Source of the DNA: Chryseobacterium sp.
Lineage (GTDB): Bacteria; Bacteroidota; Bacteroidia; Flavobacteriales; Weeksellaceae
NCBI RefSeq assembly: GCF_008014695.1
Contig: NZ_VOXE01000004.1
Span: 186,001 to 250,000 of the forward strand
Direction of reading: 5' to 3'
Length of the DNA: 64,000 nucleotides
Shown: in pieces, positions 17,733 to 27,817 of the stretch
Layout: every line of letters begins with the position of its first letter
Numbering within the stretch: the first letter of the stretch is position 1
Position numbers and translations under genes: made by a program
The notes under the pieces: model-generated
Seen by the model: only the letters and a program-made list of their open reading frames with translations
The model's database searches: none
What the model was told of the DNA's origin: nothing

Positions 17733-17764
17733 TTTGACAGTCCAAAGAAATTTGTGTATTTTTG
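17733..17764 (+). promoter_or_regulatory. ahcY promoter (-33 TTTG, -7 TATTTTTG)
   Basis: TTTG at 17733 and TATTTTTG at 17757-17764, separated by 20 bp, match the Bacteroidetes housekeeping promoter. The ATG at 17783 would give a leader of about 15 nt. Confidence 0.6.
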
Positions 17765-17782
17765 CAAAAATATTTTGAATTA

Positions 17783-19096
17783 ATGGAAACAACTACACAA
17801 TACGTTCCTTATAAAGTTAAGGATATATCATTAGCGGAATTTGGAAGAAAAGAAATAAAACTGGCAGAGGCAGAAATGCCAGGTCTAATGGCCATCCGTG
17901 AAGAATACGGACCTTCTCAACCATTGAAGGGCGCCAGAATTGCAGGATGTCTTCACATGACCATCCAGACTGCAGTACTTATTGAAACTTTGGTTGCACT
18001 TGGAGCTGATGTTACCTGGTCTTCATGTAATATTTTCTCTACTCAGGATCACGCCGCCGCCGCTATCGCTGCTGCAGGAATTCCGGTTTATGCCTGGAAA
18101 GGAATGAACGAAGAGGAATTCGAATGGTGTATTGAACAAACGGTATTTTTCGGCGAAGACAGAAAACCTTTGAATCTGATCCTGGATGATGGTGGTGATT
18201 TAACAAATCTGGTTTTCGATAAATATCCTGAATTAACAAAGGACATTAAAGGACTTTCTGAAGAAACCACGACAGGAGTTCACAGATTATACGAAAGAAT
18301 GCAGAACGGGACTTTAGTGATGCCTGCCATAAATGTAAACGATTCAGTTACAAAGTCAAAATTCGATAATAAATATGGCTGTAGAGAATCTGCTGTTGAT
18401 GCAGTAAGAAGAGCCACAGATCTTATGCTTGCAGGAAAAAGAGTGGTTGTATGCGGTTATGGAGACGTGGGTAAAGGTACTGCGGCTTCATTTAAAGGCG
18501 CAGGATCTATTGTTACTGTGACGGAAATCGACCCTATCTGTGCGCTTCAGGCGGCAATGGACGGGTTTGAGGTTAAAAAACTTGAGACTGTTGTAGATAC
18601 TGCAGATATTGTAATTACCACTACCGGAAACTTCAATATTGTAAGAAGCGAGCATTTTCTTAAAATGAAAGATAAAGCAGTTGTCTGTAACATCGGACAC
18701 TTCGATAATGAACTTGACATGGCGTGGCTAAACAAAAACTACGGTTCTACAAAATACGAAGTGAAACCTCAGGTTGATGTGTACAATATCGAAGGTAAGG
18801 AAATCATTATCCTGGCAGAAGGTCGTCTGGTAAACCTGGGCTGTGCAACAGGACACCCGAGTTTTGTAATGAGTAACTCATTCAGCAACCAGACTTTGGC
18901 TCAAATTGAACTTTGGAAGAATGCTGAAGCTTACGGAAATGAAGTGTATATGCTCCCAAAACATCTGGATGAAAAAGTAGCGGCTTTACATCTCAAAAAA
19001 TTAGGCGTAGAACTGGAAACTTTAAGTCCCGAACAGGCAAAATATATTGGTGTGGAGGTTGAAGGACCTTACAAACCGGAATATTACCGTTACTAA
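17783..19096 (+). CDS. ahcY: Adenosylhomocysteinase
   Basis: S-adenosyl-L-homocysteine hydrolase: it splits SAH into homocysteine and adenosine, using tightly bound NAD, and so keeps methylation reactions running. Recognisable motifs are the N-terminal [17 protein letters not shown] substrate region, the NAD-binding [28 protein letters not shown] and the conserved C-terminal Lys and Tyr (YKPEYYRY). Length (437 residues) is normal. I chose the ATG at 17783 over the TTG at 17762 because the TTG lies inside the -7 box. It is a single gene with its own promoter and terminator and the first clear core gene after the island. Confidence 0.96.
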   Translation: METTTQYVPYKVKDISLAEFGRKEIKLAEAEMPGLMAIREEYGPSQPLKGARIAGCLHMTIQTAVLIETLVALGADVTWSSCNIFSTQDHAAAAIAAAGIPVYAWKGMNEEEFEWCIEQTVFFGEDRKPLNLILDDGGDLTNLVFDKYPELTKDIKGLSEETTTGVHRLYERMQNGTLVMPAINVNDSVTKSKFDNKYGCRESAVDAVRRATDLMLAGKRVVVCGYGDVGKGTAASFKGAGSIVTVTEIDPICALQAAMDGFEVKKLETVVDTADIVITTTGNFNIVRSEHFLKMKDKAVVCNIGHFDNELDMAWLNKNYGSTKYEVKPQVDVYNIEGKEIIILAEGRLVNLGCATGHPSFVMSNSFSNQTLAQIELWKNAEAYGNEVYMLPKHLDEKVAALHLKKLGVELETLSPEQAKYIGVEVEGPYKPEYYRY

Positions 19097-19145
19097 AAAC
19101 AGGTAATTTCAGATGTTTTTTCTGAAATATTTTAATGTCTTATAT

Positions 19146-19175
19146 AACGCTTTGGTTTCCCAAAGCGTTTTTTTA
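19146..19175 (+). terminator. ahcY terminator
   Basis: A perfect 10-bp stem, AACGCTTTGG/CCAAAGCGTT, with a TTTC loop and a following T tract, 50 bp after the ahcY stop. Confidence 0.85.
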
Positions 19176-19360
19176 ATCCCATTAAGATCTGATCACAAAA
19201 AATTAAAATTTTAATTTGAAACAAATCACGCTTCACCTCTATTTATCGATAAAATTCAAGAATTGATTATATTTTGCGCAATTATTAAAATTTTACTCCA
19301 TCCGATGTATTAAATAATAAAAATTGTTTAGATTTGTAAAATAAACTTATAGTGAATATT

Positions 19361-22300
19361 ATGAAGAAATTCTTTACCTTATTGATTCTTCTCTGCTCCT
19401 TTGTTACTTCATTTGCACAATGGACTCCAACGAGTATGCAGGGAGAAAAAATTCGAAATAATACGAAAGCATCGGATTATTTCAAATTAGATTTAAATGT
19501 ATTAAGAGCTCAGTTAGTAAATGTTCAGGAAACCGGGCCCAAGGCGAAGCCAGTTCAAGTTTCAATTCCCACTTTAGGTGGTAAAATTGAAACATTTGCT
19601 GTTTACAGTCTGCCTGTTGTGGTAAAAGAGCTTGCTGATCAATATCAACTCGGATCCTATGTAGGAGTTGATGTGTCTGATCCCTCAAAATATATTAGAT
19701 TTAGTGTCGCTCCGAATGATTTCCAGGCGATGATCATTCATAATGGTGAATATCAGTTCATTGAGCCCGCAAATAAAAGCAAAACAGTTTATGAGGTTCA
19801 TCCCAAAACGGTGGACACTGGAAATAAAGGCTTTTTGTGTTCGATGAATGAAGATATCCTGTCAAAAGAGGAAATCAACAAACTCTATGATGCCGGAAAA
19901 TCTTTCACCAATAATCCTAATGACTTTTCCAAAAGTTCTGATAAGAAATACAGAACAATGCGATTGGCAATTTCGGTGACCGCTGAATATACTACCTTCT
20001 TTGGTGGTGTAGCCGGAGCGCTTACAGCGATCAACGCAACAATGACAAGAGTAAACGGTGTATTTGAAAAAGATTTTGCACTTCATCTGAATGTGCAGAA
20101 TTTTCCTAATTTAATCTATACCAATGCAGCCACCGATCCTTATTCCAGTGGACCTGTAGGGTCTGGTGGACCTTGGAATACTGAACTACAAAATACCTTA
20201 ACTACAGTTATCGGTAATTCTGCCTATGACATTGGGCATCTTTTTGGTGCTTCAGGCGGCGGCGGTAATGCAGGATGTATTGGTTGTGTATGTGTAGATG
20301 ATACTCCGAGCTTAACAGATAAAAATAAAGGTTCAGGATTTACTTCACCTGCTGACAACATTCCGCAGGGAGATAATTTTGATATTGATTATGTAGCTCA
20401 TGAGATGGGTCACCAGTTAGGTGCAAACCATACTTTTTCGCATAATACAGAAAATTCAGGTATGAATGTGGAGCCTGGTTCAGGATCCACCATAATGGGT
20501 TATGCCGGAATTACAGGCACCAACACTGATGTACAGCCTCATTCTGACGGTTATTTTCACACTGTAAGTATCAATCAGGTTCAAACCAATTTAACAAATA
20601 AAACATGTGATGTTGAAATTCCGGTGACTAACAACCCACCGGTTATTGCAGCGTTGCCAACTTATAATATCCCTAAAGGGACCGCTTTTGTTTTAACAGG
20701 TTCGGTAACAGATCCGGAAAACGATCCCATGACTTTTACGTGGGAAGAGGTGGATACAGCCGGAGCTGTCGTTATTAATAAAACAAATCTGGGAACTACT
20801 TCTTCAGGTGCTTCATTCAGGTCTGTTGTACCTTCCACTGGCGGAGCTACAAGATACTTCCCTAAACTGCAATCAGTTTTAGCGGGTGTGTTAAACAATA
20901 GCACCAATACTTGGGAAGCTGTATCAACAGTTGCGCGTACAACAAATTTTGCATTGACTGTAAGGGACAACAATCCTGCAGGAAATCAACAGCAAACGCA
21001 AAGAGCCAATCAGGTTATTGTTGTTGGTAGTGCAGGTCCGTTCAAAGTAACTTCAACTGCAGGTTATAACAACAATCCATCGGCAGTAACCTGGGATGTA
21101 GTCGGAACAACTGCAGCACCTTATAGTGTTGCAAATGTTAAAATAGATTATACAACAGACAATGGAGCTACATGGAATGTACTTTCAGCCTCAACACCAA
21201 ATGACGGTACCGAAAGCTTCACTTTTACTGGTGTTGCTACAGGAGCCATTGCAAAAGTTCGGGTTACAGCTCTTAATAATGTGTTTTATGCAATTGGGAA
21301 TGTCACAATTTCTGCAATGGCAGTTTGTGATCCAACTATTGCCCCAACTGGAATTACGGTTTCACCCGTAACTCAAACTCAAGCTACAGTTAACTGGACT
21401 GCCGCTGCAGGTGCCGCATACGTTCTTCAATACAGAAAAATTGGAGCGCCTACGTGGACAACCGCAACGCCTGCTCCAACCACGAACTCGTATATTATTA
21501 CAGGATTAACAGAATCCACGCAATATGAAGTTCAGGTAGCTTACGTATGTTCTAGCACTCAAGGTGTATTCTCTACTTCAACAAATTTTACAACTTTATC
21601 TTTAAGTTACTGTCCAATAAGTTCTACTAACTTCAGTGACGAATATATTGGTGGGGTAAAAGTAACTCCAAATGGAGCTGCGGTTATGAACAGTACTTCA
21701 GCCGGCAGTACCTACACAGATTATACTACGGATGCTACGAGATTGGTAAATCTTGTAATCGGTTCGGCCAATAATAATATTGAAGTGACAAAAGTATGGA
21801 CTGGTACTACTTTTTCAGAAGCTGTAGTAGTTTGGATTGATTTCAACAGAAACGGTGTTTTTGAAACAGCGGAAAAAGTAATGGATTCACCAGCCAGTAC
21901 AACTAATCCTGTCTCTACAAATTTCACAGTACCACCAACCGCTTACAGTGGAGGCTTACCTACAAGAATGAGAGTTATTCTTAAGTTTAGTTCGCCACCA
22001 ACTGATGCATGTACAGGATATACATACGGAGAAATTGAAGACTATGCAGTTAAATTAATTACCCCTATTCCATGTACTTCTGCAGCGCCACTAAACGGTA
22101 GTGTAACGAATGTTACCGCAACTACCGCAAACGTAACTTGGGATTCTGCTACCGGAGCCACTTATGTTCTGCAGTACAGGGCGGTGGGTTCAGCAACTTG
22201 GATAACGGCCACACCCGCTCCAACTTCAAGTTCGTATACTTTAACTAATTTAACCCCATCAACTCCTTACGAAGTTCAGGTGGCATATGTTTGTGGAACT

Positions 22301-25300
22301 ACACAGGGCACATTTACAGCTCCAATAGTATTCACAACACCTGCGGTGGTTTATTGTCCACAAACTTCCAGTGATACAACAAGAGGTTATATTTCAAACG
22401 TTATGGTATCTCCTACAGGTGCCAATGTAATGACCAACACTACAGGTGCAGCCAACTACACCTTATTTACCGCTGCTCCTGCTCCTGTAAATCTTATTAT
22501 TGGTTCTACCAATAATGCTATTTCGGTTTCCAAAACATGGTCAGGAACGACATACGCCAGTGCTGTTGCTGCCTGGATAGATTTTAACAGAAATGGAATA
22601 TTTGAGGATTCAGAAAAAATACTTACATCTGCATCAAGTACAACCACGCCAGTTACCGCAACATTTACGGTGCCTGCAACCGCTTACAGCGGAGGTTTGG
22701 TGACAAGAATGCGAGTGGTAATGCAAAACAGCACTGCACCAGTCGCGTGTACAAACTTTACATACGGTGAAGTTGAAGATTACGATGTTAAACTGCTTCA
22801 ACTGCAGCCTTGTACTACCAATCCACCATCAAATATTACAGTAAGCAGTGTGGATGCCACTTCAGCTACAATATCGTGGTTGAATGCGACTGGAGCTACT
22901 TATCAGTTAAGATACAGAAAAGTTGGGACTACAGCATGGACAACGATTAATCCTGCAACAACTGCAACCGTTATTAACGGTCTTACTGAATCGACCCAAT
23001 ATGAAGTGCAGATTGCAACAACATGTAGTGCTACTACAGGTGCATTCTCACCGTCAGTAGTGTTTACAACGAGTCCTTTAACATGGTGTCCAATCAGTTC
23101 AACAAGTGCGGGCAGTTTCATTAATAATGTTACTGTAATTCCTACAAATTCAGTGACCATGAGTAATAATTCAGGTGCAAGTACTTACACTGATTATTAT
23201 GGAGTTCCTGCTACCACCATTACAATGGTAAGAGGTCAGGCGAATAACACCCTTTCAGTGGGTAGATCTATTGCTTCAAGTACTTATGCTACATCAGCAT
23301 GGGTGGATTTTAACAGAAACGGAGTATTTGAAACATCTGAAAGGATTATGAATTTAGGTTATTCCTCAACCACACCTGTTACTTCAACATTTACAGTTCC
23401 GGCTGGGGCATATGCAGGATCACAACCTACTAAGATGAGGGTGATCATGTCTTTCCTTACCATTACAAGTCCTTGTACGATGTCCACTCAAGGTGAAATT
23501 GAAGATTATCCCGTTGTGTTTGTAGATATGCAGCCGTGTACTACTGCCGCACCTAGTAATATTACAGTATCAAATATTACCTCTACAACAGCGAATGTTT
23601 CTTGGATAGCTACTACAGGTGGAACTTATGTGATAAGATATCGTCAGGTAGGTTCACCTACATGGATCACTGCAAACGTTCCCGTAACACCTGGAAATAG
23701 TTTTGTAATTCCTGGTCTAACAGAACAGACTCAGTATGAGGTTCAGGTATCAACAATATGCGGAGGAACCCAGGGAGCATTTTCTCCTTCAGTATTGTTC
23801 ACAACAACTCCATTAACATATTGTGTACCGACCCCTACACCAAACAGTGCTCCTAGCACCAGTGCAGATGACTGGATTGCCAATGTAACCATTACCCCTA
23901 CGGGAACTCCTCCTTTTGCCCCGATGACCAATAATTCAGGTGCAAGTGGTTATATCGATTATTCAAGTGATGCTACTAAATTGGTTAATCTGGTGATGGG
24001 TTCTACAGGAAATACTATCTCGATTGGTAAAGCTTGGGATGGAACTAACTTTAGTGTTGCAGTAACCGCTTGGATCGATTTTAACCGAAACGGTGTGTTT
24101 GAAGTAGGAGAAAAAATCATGATTTCCCCTTCAAGTACTACCACACCAGTTACAGCTACATTTGCTGTGCCTTCACCTCCAACTGCTTATAATGGTCCTT
24201 TGAAAACTAAAATGAGGATCATGTTGAGAGAATCTACTCAGCCGACAGATGCCTGTGTAGGTTACACTTATGGTGAGATAGAAGACTATGCTGTTAAATT
24301 GCACGAACCAATACCTTGTCTCAATACAACTCCGGTAGGTTTAACAATCACTGCAATTACCAGTACATCTGCTGTTGCAACGTGGACAGCTGATCCAGGT
24401 GGTGCAACATATAGCATCAGATACAGAGCTGTCGGAAGTACGACATGGATTACTCTGCCGCTAAGTACCAATACCTATACAATGACACCATTGTCATCCT
24501 CGACACAATATGAAGTGCAGGTGGCGGCTATATGCAGCAACCAAATGGGCGCTTACACGGCCTCCAGTTTGTTTACCACTAAATGTGATCCTACACCACC
24601 AGCCGGATTCACGGTAACAAATATAACTGCTACTTCTGCACAGGTGAACTGGGCTGCAACATTAGGCGCAACTTACAGTCTGCAGTATCGTGCAGTAGGA
24701 TCGGGAACGTGGATTACTGTAAACGTACCTACAAACAGTTACAACTTAACAGCACTTACTCCATATACAACTTATGAAGTACAGGTTGCGTCAATTTGTT
24801 CAGGAGCAACGAATCCATACACCACTCCAATTGTGTTTACCACCTTACCAACATGTGAGATGGCTCCAATCGGGCTGACCGTTACAAATCTTACGATGAC
24901 TACGGCTGAAGTGAACTGGAATACTTTTGCCGGTGCAACATATGTCTTAAGATATAGAAAAGTTGGATTTCCAAACTGGACTACTGTTAACCTAACCGTA
25001 AATACCTACTTATTGACGGGATTACTTGAAAATACACAGTATGAAGTTCAGGTAGCGAACGTATGTGGAGGAACATTACAGACTTTTACCTCTCCATATA
25101 TCTTTACGACTCCAAGCGTGGTATATTGTCCAATGACATCTGCGAGTTCTGCAGCTGAACATATTTCGAATGTAAAAGTAACTCCTGCTGGTGGATTGCC
25201 GGCAATGACCAATGATTCCGGAGCAACCAACTATTCAAGTTATATTGGTAATAACCTTAAAACAATCCGTTTGCTTCAAGGAACTACCAATAATCAGATA

Positions 25301-25837
25301 TCTGTTTCTAAAACCTGGGCGAATACCCAGTACAACGAAGCTGTTACTGTTTGGATAGATTTCAACAGGAATTCCACTTTTGAAGTTGGTGAAAGAATTC
25401 TTACTTCTCCACCAAATAAAAACACTCCAATTACCGGCACATTTACTGTTCCTTCCGATGCATTTGTAAGTTTAACAAATGACAAATATGTGGTAATGCG
25501 AGTGGTAATGCAGAGAGATGGTTCACCATTAAGCTGTGTTAACTTCCCTAACGGTGAAGTGGAAGACTATAAAGTGATGATTTCAAAAAGCGGTACAATC
25601 AATGCTTTGGATCAAAACACGATATTTATTTATCCGAACCCGGTTAGTGATATCCTGAATATTTCCAAAGTTTCTGAAGGTGCTCTTTATACCATTTACA
25701 ATGCTGCTGGCCAGCTGATCTCCAAAGGTAAAATCTATGGCAGAAAAATAAATGTCAGCAAACTCGAAAGAGGCGTTTATGTAATTGATATAGACAATAA
25801 CGGAGAAACCGCCCAGAAAAAATTCATCAAGAATTAA
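19361..25837 (+). CDS. Giant T9SS-exported reprolysin-like metalloprotease with FN3/GEVED repeats
   Basis: About 2158 residues. A signal peptide (MKKFFTLLILLCSFVTSFAQ) is followed by a metzincin protease domain with zinc site HEMGHQLGANH near residue 346 and Met-turn STIMGY near 379. From about residue 660, fibronectin type III domains (seven recognised, each with a YEVQVA-type strand) are interleaved with five GEVED modules (WIDFNRNGVFE ... GEIEDY). The last roughly 75 residues are a Por secretion-system sorting domain (YPNPVSDILNIS ... KKFIKN), so it is exported by the type IX system and probably cleaved at the surface. A role in protein degradation or adhesion is inferred. ATG 19361 is preferred to GTG 19352 because it starts the signal peptide. 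Neighbouring modules are near-repeats at DNA level, so assembly collapse is possible. Confidence 0.93.
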   Translation: MKKFFTLLILLCSFVTSFAQWTPTSMQGEKIRNNTKASDYFKLDLNVLRAQLVNVQETGPKAKPVQVSIPTLGGKIETFAVYSLPVVVKELADQYQLGSYVGVDVSDPSKYIRFSVAPNDFQAMIIHNGEYQFIEPANKSKTVYEVHPKTVDTGNKGFLCSMNEDILSKEEINKLYDAGKSFTNNPNDFSKSSDKKYRTMRLAISVTAEYTTFFGGVAGALTAINATMTRVNGVFEKDFALHLNVQNFPNLIYTNAATDPYSSGPVGSGGPWNTELQNTLTTVIGNSAYDIGHLFGASGGGGNAGCIGCVCVDDTPSLTDKNKGSGFTSPADNIPQGDNFDIDYVAHEMGHQLGANHTFSHNTENSGMNVEPGSGSTIMGYAGITGTNTDVQPHSDGYFHTVSINQVQTNLTNKTCDVEIPVTNNPPVIAALPTYNIPKGTAFVLTGSVTDPENDPMTFTWEEVDTAGAVVINKTNLGTTSSGASFRSVVPSTGGATRYFPKLQSVLAGVLNNSTNTWEAVSTVARTTNFALTVRDNNPAGNQQQTQRANQVIVVGSAGPFKVTSTAGYNNNPSAVTWDVVGTTAAPYSVANVKIDYTTDNGATWNVLSASTPNDGTESFTFTGVATGAIAKVRVTALNNVFYAIGNVTISAMAVCDPTIAPTGITVSPVTQTQATVNWTAAAGAAYVLQYRKIGAPTWTTATPAPTTNSYIITGLTESTQYEVQVAYVCSSTQGVFSTSTNFTTLSLSYCPISSTNFSDEYIGGVKVTPNGAAVMNSTSAGSTYTDYTTDATRLVNLVIGSANNNIEVTKVWTGTTFSEAVVVWIDFNRNGVFETAEKVMDSPASTTNPVSTNFTVPPTAYSGGLPTRMRVILKFSSPPTDACTGYTYGEIEDYAVKLITPIPCTSAAPLNGSVTNVTATTANVTWDSATGATYVLQYRAVGSATWITATPAPTSSSYTLTNLTPSTPYEVQVAYVCGTTQGTFTAPIVFTTPAVVYCPQTSSDTTRGYISNVMVSPTGANVMTNTTGAANYTLFTAAPAPVNLIIGSTNNAISVSKTWSGTTYASAVAAWIDFNRNGIFEDSEKILTSASSTTTPVTATFTVPATAYSGGLVTRMRVVMQNSTAPVACTNFTYGEVEDYDVKLLQLQPCTTNPPSNITVSSVDATSATISWLNATGATYQLRYRKVGTTAWTTINPATTATVINGLTESTQYEVQIATTCSATTGAFSPSVVFTTSPLTWCPISSTSAGSFINNVTVIPTNSVTMSNNSGASTYTDYYGVPATTITMVRGQANNTLSVGRSIASSTYATSAWVDFNRNGVFETSERIMNLGYSSTTPVTSTFTVPAGAYAGSQPTKMRVIMSFLTITSPCTMSTQGEIEDYPVVFVDMQPCTTAAPSNITVSNITSTTANVSWIATTGGTYVIRYRQVGSPTWITANVPVTPGNSFVIPGLTEQTQYEVQVSTICGGTQGAFSPSVLFTTTPLTYCVPTPTPNSAPSTSADDWIANVTITPTGTPPFAPMTNNSGASGYIDYSSDATKLVNLVMGSTGNTISIGKAWDGTNFSVAVTAWIDFNRNGVFEVGEKIMISPSSTTTPVTATFAVPSPPTAYNGPLKTKMRIMLRESTQPTDACVGYTYGEIEDYAVKLHEPIPCLNTTPVGLTITAITSTSAVATWTADPGGATYSIRYRAVGSTTWITLPLSTNTYTMTPLSSSTQYEVQVAAICSNQMGAYTASSLFTTKCDPTPPAGFTVTNITATSAQVNWAATLGATYSLQYRAVGSGTWITVNVPTNSYNLTALTPYTTYEVQVASICSGATNPYTTPIVFTTLPTCEMAPIGLTVTNLTMTTAEVNWNTFAGATYVLRYRKVGFPNWTTVNLTVNTYLLTGLLENTQYEVQVANVCGGTLQTFTSPYIFTTPSVVYCPMTSASSAAEHISNVKVTPAGGLPAMTNDSGATNYSSYIGNNLKTIRLLQGTTNNQISVSKTWANTQYNEAVTVWIDFNRNSTFEVGERILTSPPNKNTPITGTFTVPSDAFVSLTNDKYVVMRVVMQRDGSPLSCVNFPNGEVEDYKVMISKSGTINALDQNTIFIYPNPVSDILNISKVSEGALYTIYNAAGQLISKGKIYGRKINVSKLERGVYVIDIDNNGETAQKKFIKN

Positions 25838-25855
25838 CAATAAATTTTAAAAGAA

Positions 25856-25887
25856 AAAATCCCCAATTACTTGGGGATTTTTTTTTT
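25856..25887 (+). terminator. Terminator after the metalloprotease
   Basis: An AATCCCCAA/TTGGGGATT stem with a TTAC loop and a run of ten T, 20 bp after the stop. Confidence 0.85.
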
Positions 25888-25963
25888 GGAGTATTTTTAT
25901 GAAAAGGTTTTTCAGCTTCAAATAAATTGCACTTGAATATGAAAAAAATCGTAATTTCAATTG

Positions 25964-27292
25964 ATGAATTTCTTGAAACTATTTCTTCTTTTCACCGCGG
26001 TCTTTTTTAGAGCGCAGGATGGCTTTGAGATCACGGAAAATAAGAAGACTACTGTCATTCCTTTTCAACTCATTAACAATTTAATTTTCATTCCGGTAGA
26101 GCTGAACGGTGTTCCGCTTACCTTTCTATTAGATACCGGAGTTGCGGAGACGATCCTTTTTAGTACAGACAATAAAGAAATCAATTTCAAAAATATCGAA
26201 AAAATAAAATTTTCCGGACTTGGGGGAAGTCTGGAAATTGAAGGCCTGAAATCCATAAGAAACCAACTTAAAATAGGAAAAAATTTTACCGATTCTTCCC
26301 ATACCATTTTCATTATTTTAGATGAAGACTTTAATTTCTCATCTCATATCGGCATTCCGGTAAACGGAATTATTGGATATTATTTTTTCCGTAACCATCC
26401 TGTTTCCATCAATTACATCACTAAAAAAATTACGGTTTTTGAGGACGAAAAAGCACTTCCAAAGAATATAGGCAAATTTCAGCAGTTACCCATTACAGTA
26501 GAATACAACAAACCGTATGTAGTGGCTGACGTTGAAATGAAAAACGAGAAAAACAGCTCAAAACTACTGCTGGATCTTGGCAACAGCGATGCCCTTTGGC
26601 TCTTCCCTGCCCTCATCAAGGATTTTGTTTACAACCGTCCGAATATCGAAGATTTTCTGGGGCGTGGTTTCAACGGAGATGTGTATGGAAAGCGAAGCCG
26701 CATTCATCATTTCTATCTGGGCAATTTTAAATTTGAAAAACCTTTAATGGCCATGCCCGATGAATTTTCTATACAGCATGTAAATTTGGTGAAAGACCGG
26801 AAAGGCTCGGTAGGCAGTGAAATCCTGAGGCGGTTCAATATTATATTTGATTATGAAAATAAAAAAATGTACCTCAGAAAAAACAAGAATTATGGAGATG
26901 ATTTTCATTTCAACATGAGTGGCATTGATTTTAAACATGACGGAGTGAAATGGGAAGAAGAAATGGTAAAGGTTGAAACACCTACCAAAAATGACAATGC
27001 AGGTAATGAAGTAAATGTTATTGCAAACCCTTTTCAGTATAAATTTGTACTGAAACCCATTTACTCTGTCGCGGGAATAAGGAAAGACTCTCCAGCCTTC
27101 AAAGCCGGGCTTATGAAAGGTGATCAGATTCTCTCCATAAACGGAAAAAAAACTTCAAGCATGTCCTTAAACCAAATTAATGACCTTATGAAGTCGGAAG
27201 AAGGTAAATTTATTGAGATTAAGGCGACTCGCAATACACTAACCCTTACTTTTAGTTTTAATTTGGAAGACCCAATCCCTTACCGGGAATAA
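25964..27292 (+). CDS. Retropepsin-like aspartyl protease with PDZ domain
   Basis: A 442-residue protein with an N-terminal signal peptide (MNFLKLFLLFTAVFFRAQ). Two aspartyl-protease half-sites are visible: FLLDTGVAET near residue 56, and a second, altered one, LLLDLGNSD, near 205 where DTG/DSG is expected. A PDZ domain occupies about 350-430 (GIRKDSPAFKAGLMKGDQIL). Such PDZ-linked aspartyl proteases are common periplasmic or lipoprotein-type enzymes in Bacteroidetes; the substrate is unknown. The Thr/Ser-to-Leu change in the second motif may reduce activity or reflect dimer-type catalysis. The next gene starts 3 bp after the stop, so the two are co-transcribed. Confidence 0.85.
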   Translation: MNFLKLFLLFTAVFFRAQDGFEITENKKTTVIPFQLINNLIFIPVELNGVPLTFLLDTGVAETILFSTDNKEINFKNIEKIKFSGLGGSLEIEGLKSIRNQLKIGKNFTDSSHTIFIILDEDFNFSSHIGIPVNGIIGYYFFRNHPVSINYITKKITVFEDEKALPKNIGKFQQLPITVEYNKPYVVADVEMKNEKNSSKLLLDLGNSDALWLFPALIKDFVYNRPNIEDFLGRGFNGDVYGKRSRIHHFYLGNFKFEKPLMAMPDEFSIQHVNLVKDRKGSVGSEILRRFNIIFDYENKKMYLRKNKNYGDDFHFNMSGIDFKHDGVKWEEEMVKVETPTKNDNAGNEVNVIANPFQYKFVLKPIYSVAGIRKDSPAFKAGLMKGDQILSINGKKTSSMSLNQINDLMKSEEGKFIEIKATRNTLTLTFSFNLEDPIPYRE

Positions 27293-27294
27293 TT

Positions 27295-27813
27295 ATGAAA
27301 AAAGAAGAAACAACTTTAGATAAAATCCGTACGCGTCCGCGATTTAAGCTGATCATTCAACTCTCGCAAGATGAATATGCCGCAGGGCTGAAAAAATATC
27401 TTCAAGAACACCGGGAACAGTTTTCAGGAAATGTAAATTCCGAAATGGTGACCGTTTCCGTTAAAACAGAAACCGACAGTTACTGGAAGCCCTATTTGTC
27501 CTTACGCATCGAAAAAGAGGAGGAAAACACGGTTATTCGGGGCGTTTTCGGTCCCAGTTCCGCGGTATGGACTTTTTTCATGTTCCTTTATTTCCTTTTC
27601 GGGATCTTGTGGATGGTTTTCATCACCATGTGGTTTGTGGAAAAGCAGATTAAAAGCAATGAATTTCCTTGGGCATTGTCAGCTTCAATCACCATGCTTG
27701 TTCTGATATTCCTGACTTATGCAGCCGCAAAAATCGGGCAGCGGAGATCAAATACCGAAATGGAGATGCTGAGAAATTTTGCAGAAGAGTCTGTCCTTCC
27801 TTTTGAGAGTTGA
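27295..27813 (+). CDS. Two-TM membrane protein, unknown
   Basis: A 172-residue protein with no recognised family. The N-terminal roughly 85 residues are soluble and charged. Two hydrophobic segments follow, at about 91-114 (FFMFLYFLFGILWMVFITMW) and 125-146, then a short acidic cytoplasmic-type tail. It probably sits in the inner membrane with both ends on one side. It directly follows the PDZ protease gene with almost no gap and converges with the L,D-transpeptidase gene. Confidence 0.75.
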   Translation: MKKEETTLDKIRTRPRFKLIIQLSQDEYAAGLKKYLQEHREQFSGNVNSEMVTVSVKTETDSYWKPYLSLRIEKEEENTVIRGVFGPSSAVWTFFMFLYFLFGILWMVFITMWFVEKQIKSNEFPWALSASITMLVLIFLTYAAAKIGQRRSNTEMEMLRNFAEESVLPFES

Positions 27814-27817
27814 TTTT

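Noticed and set aside
19361-25837. Repeated DNA that could be mistaken for a CRISPR or tandem-repeat array
   Set aside because: The repeats are in frame, degenerate and correspond to FN3 and GEVED protein modules. No CRISPR array was seen anywhere in the window.
26065-26313. Minus-strand frames within the retropepsin gene and similar shadows inside parAB, lepB and obg
   Set aside because: They overlap strong genes on the other strand, have no start context and no recognisable motif.
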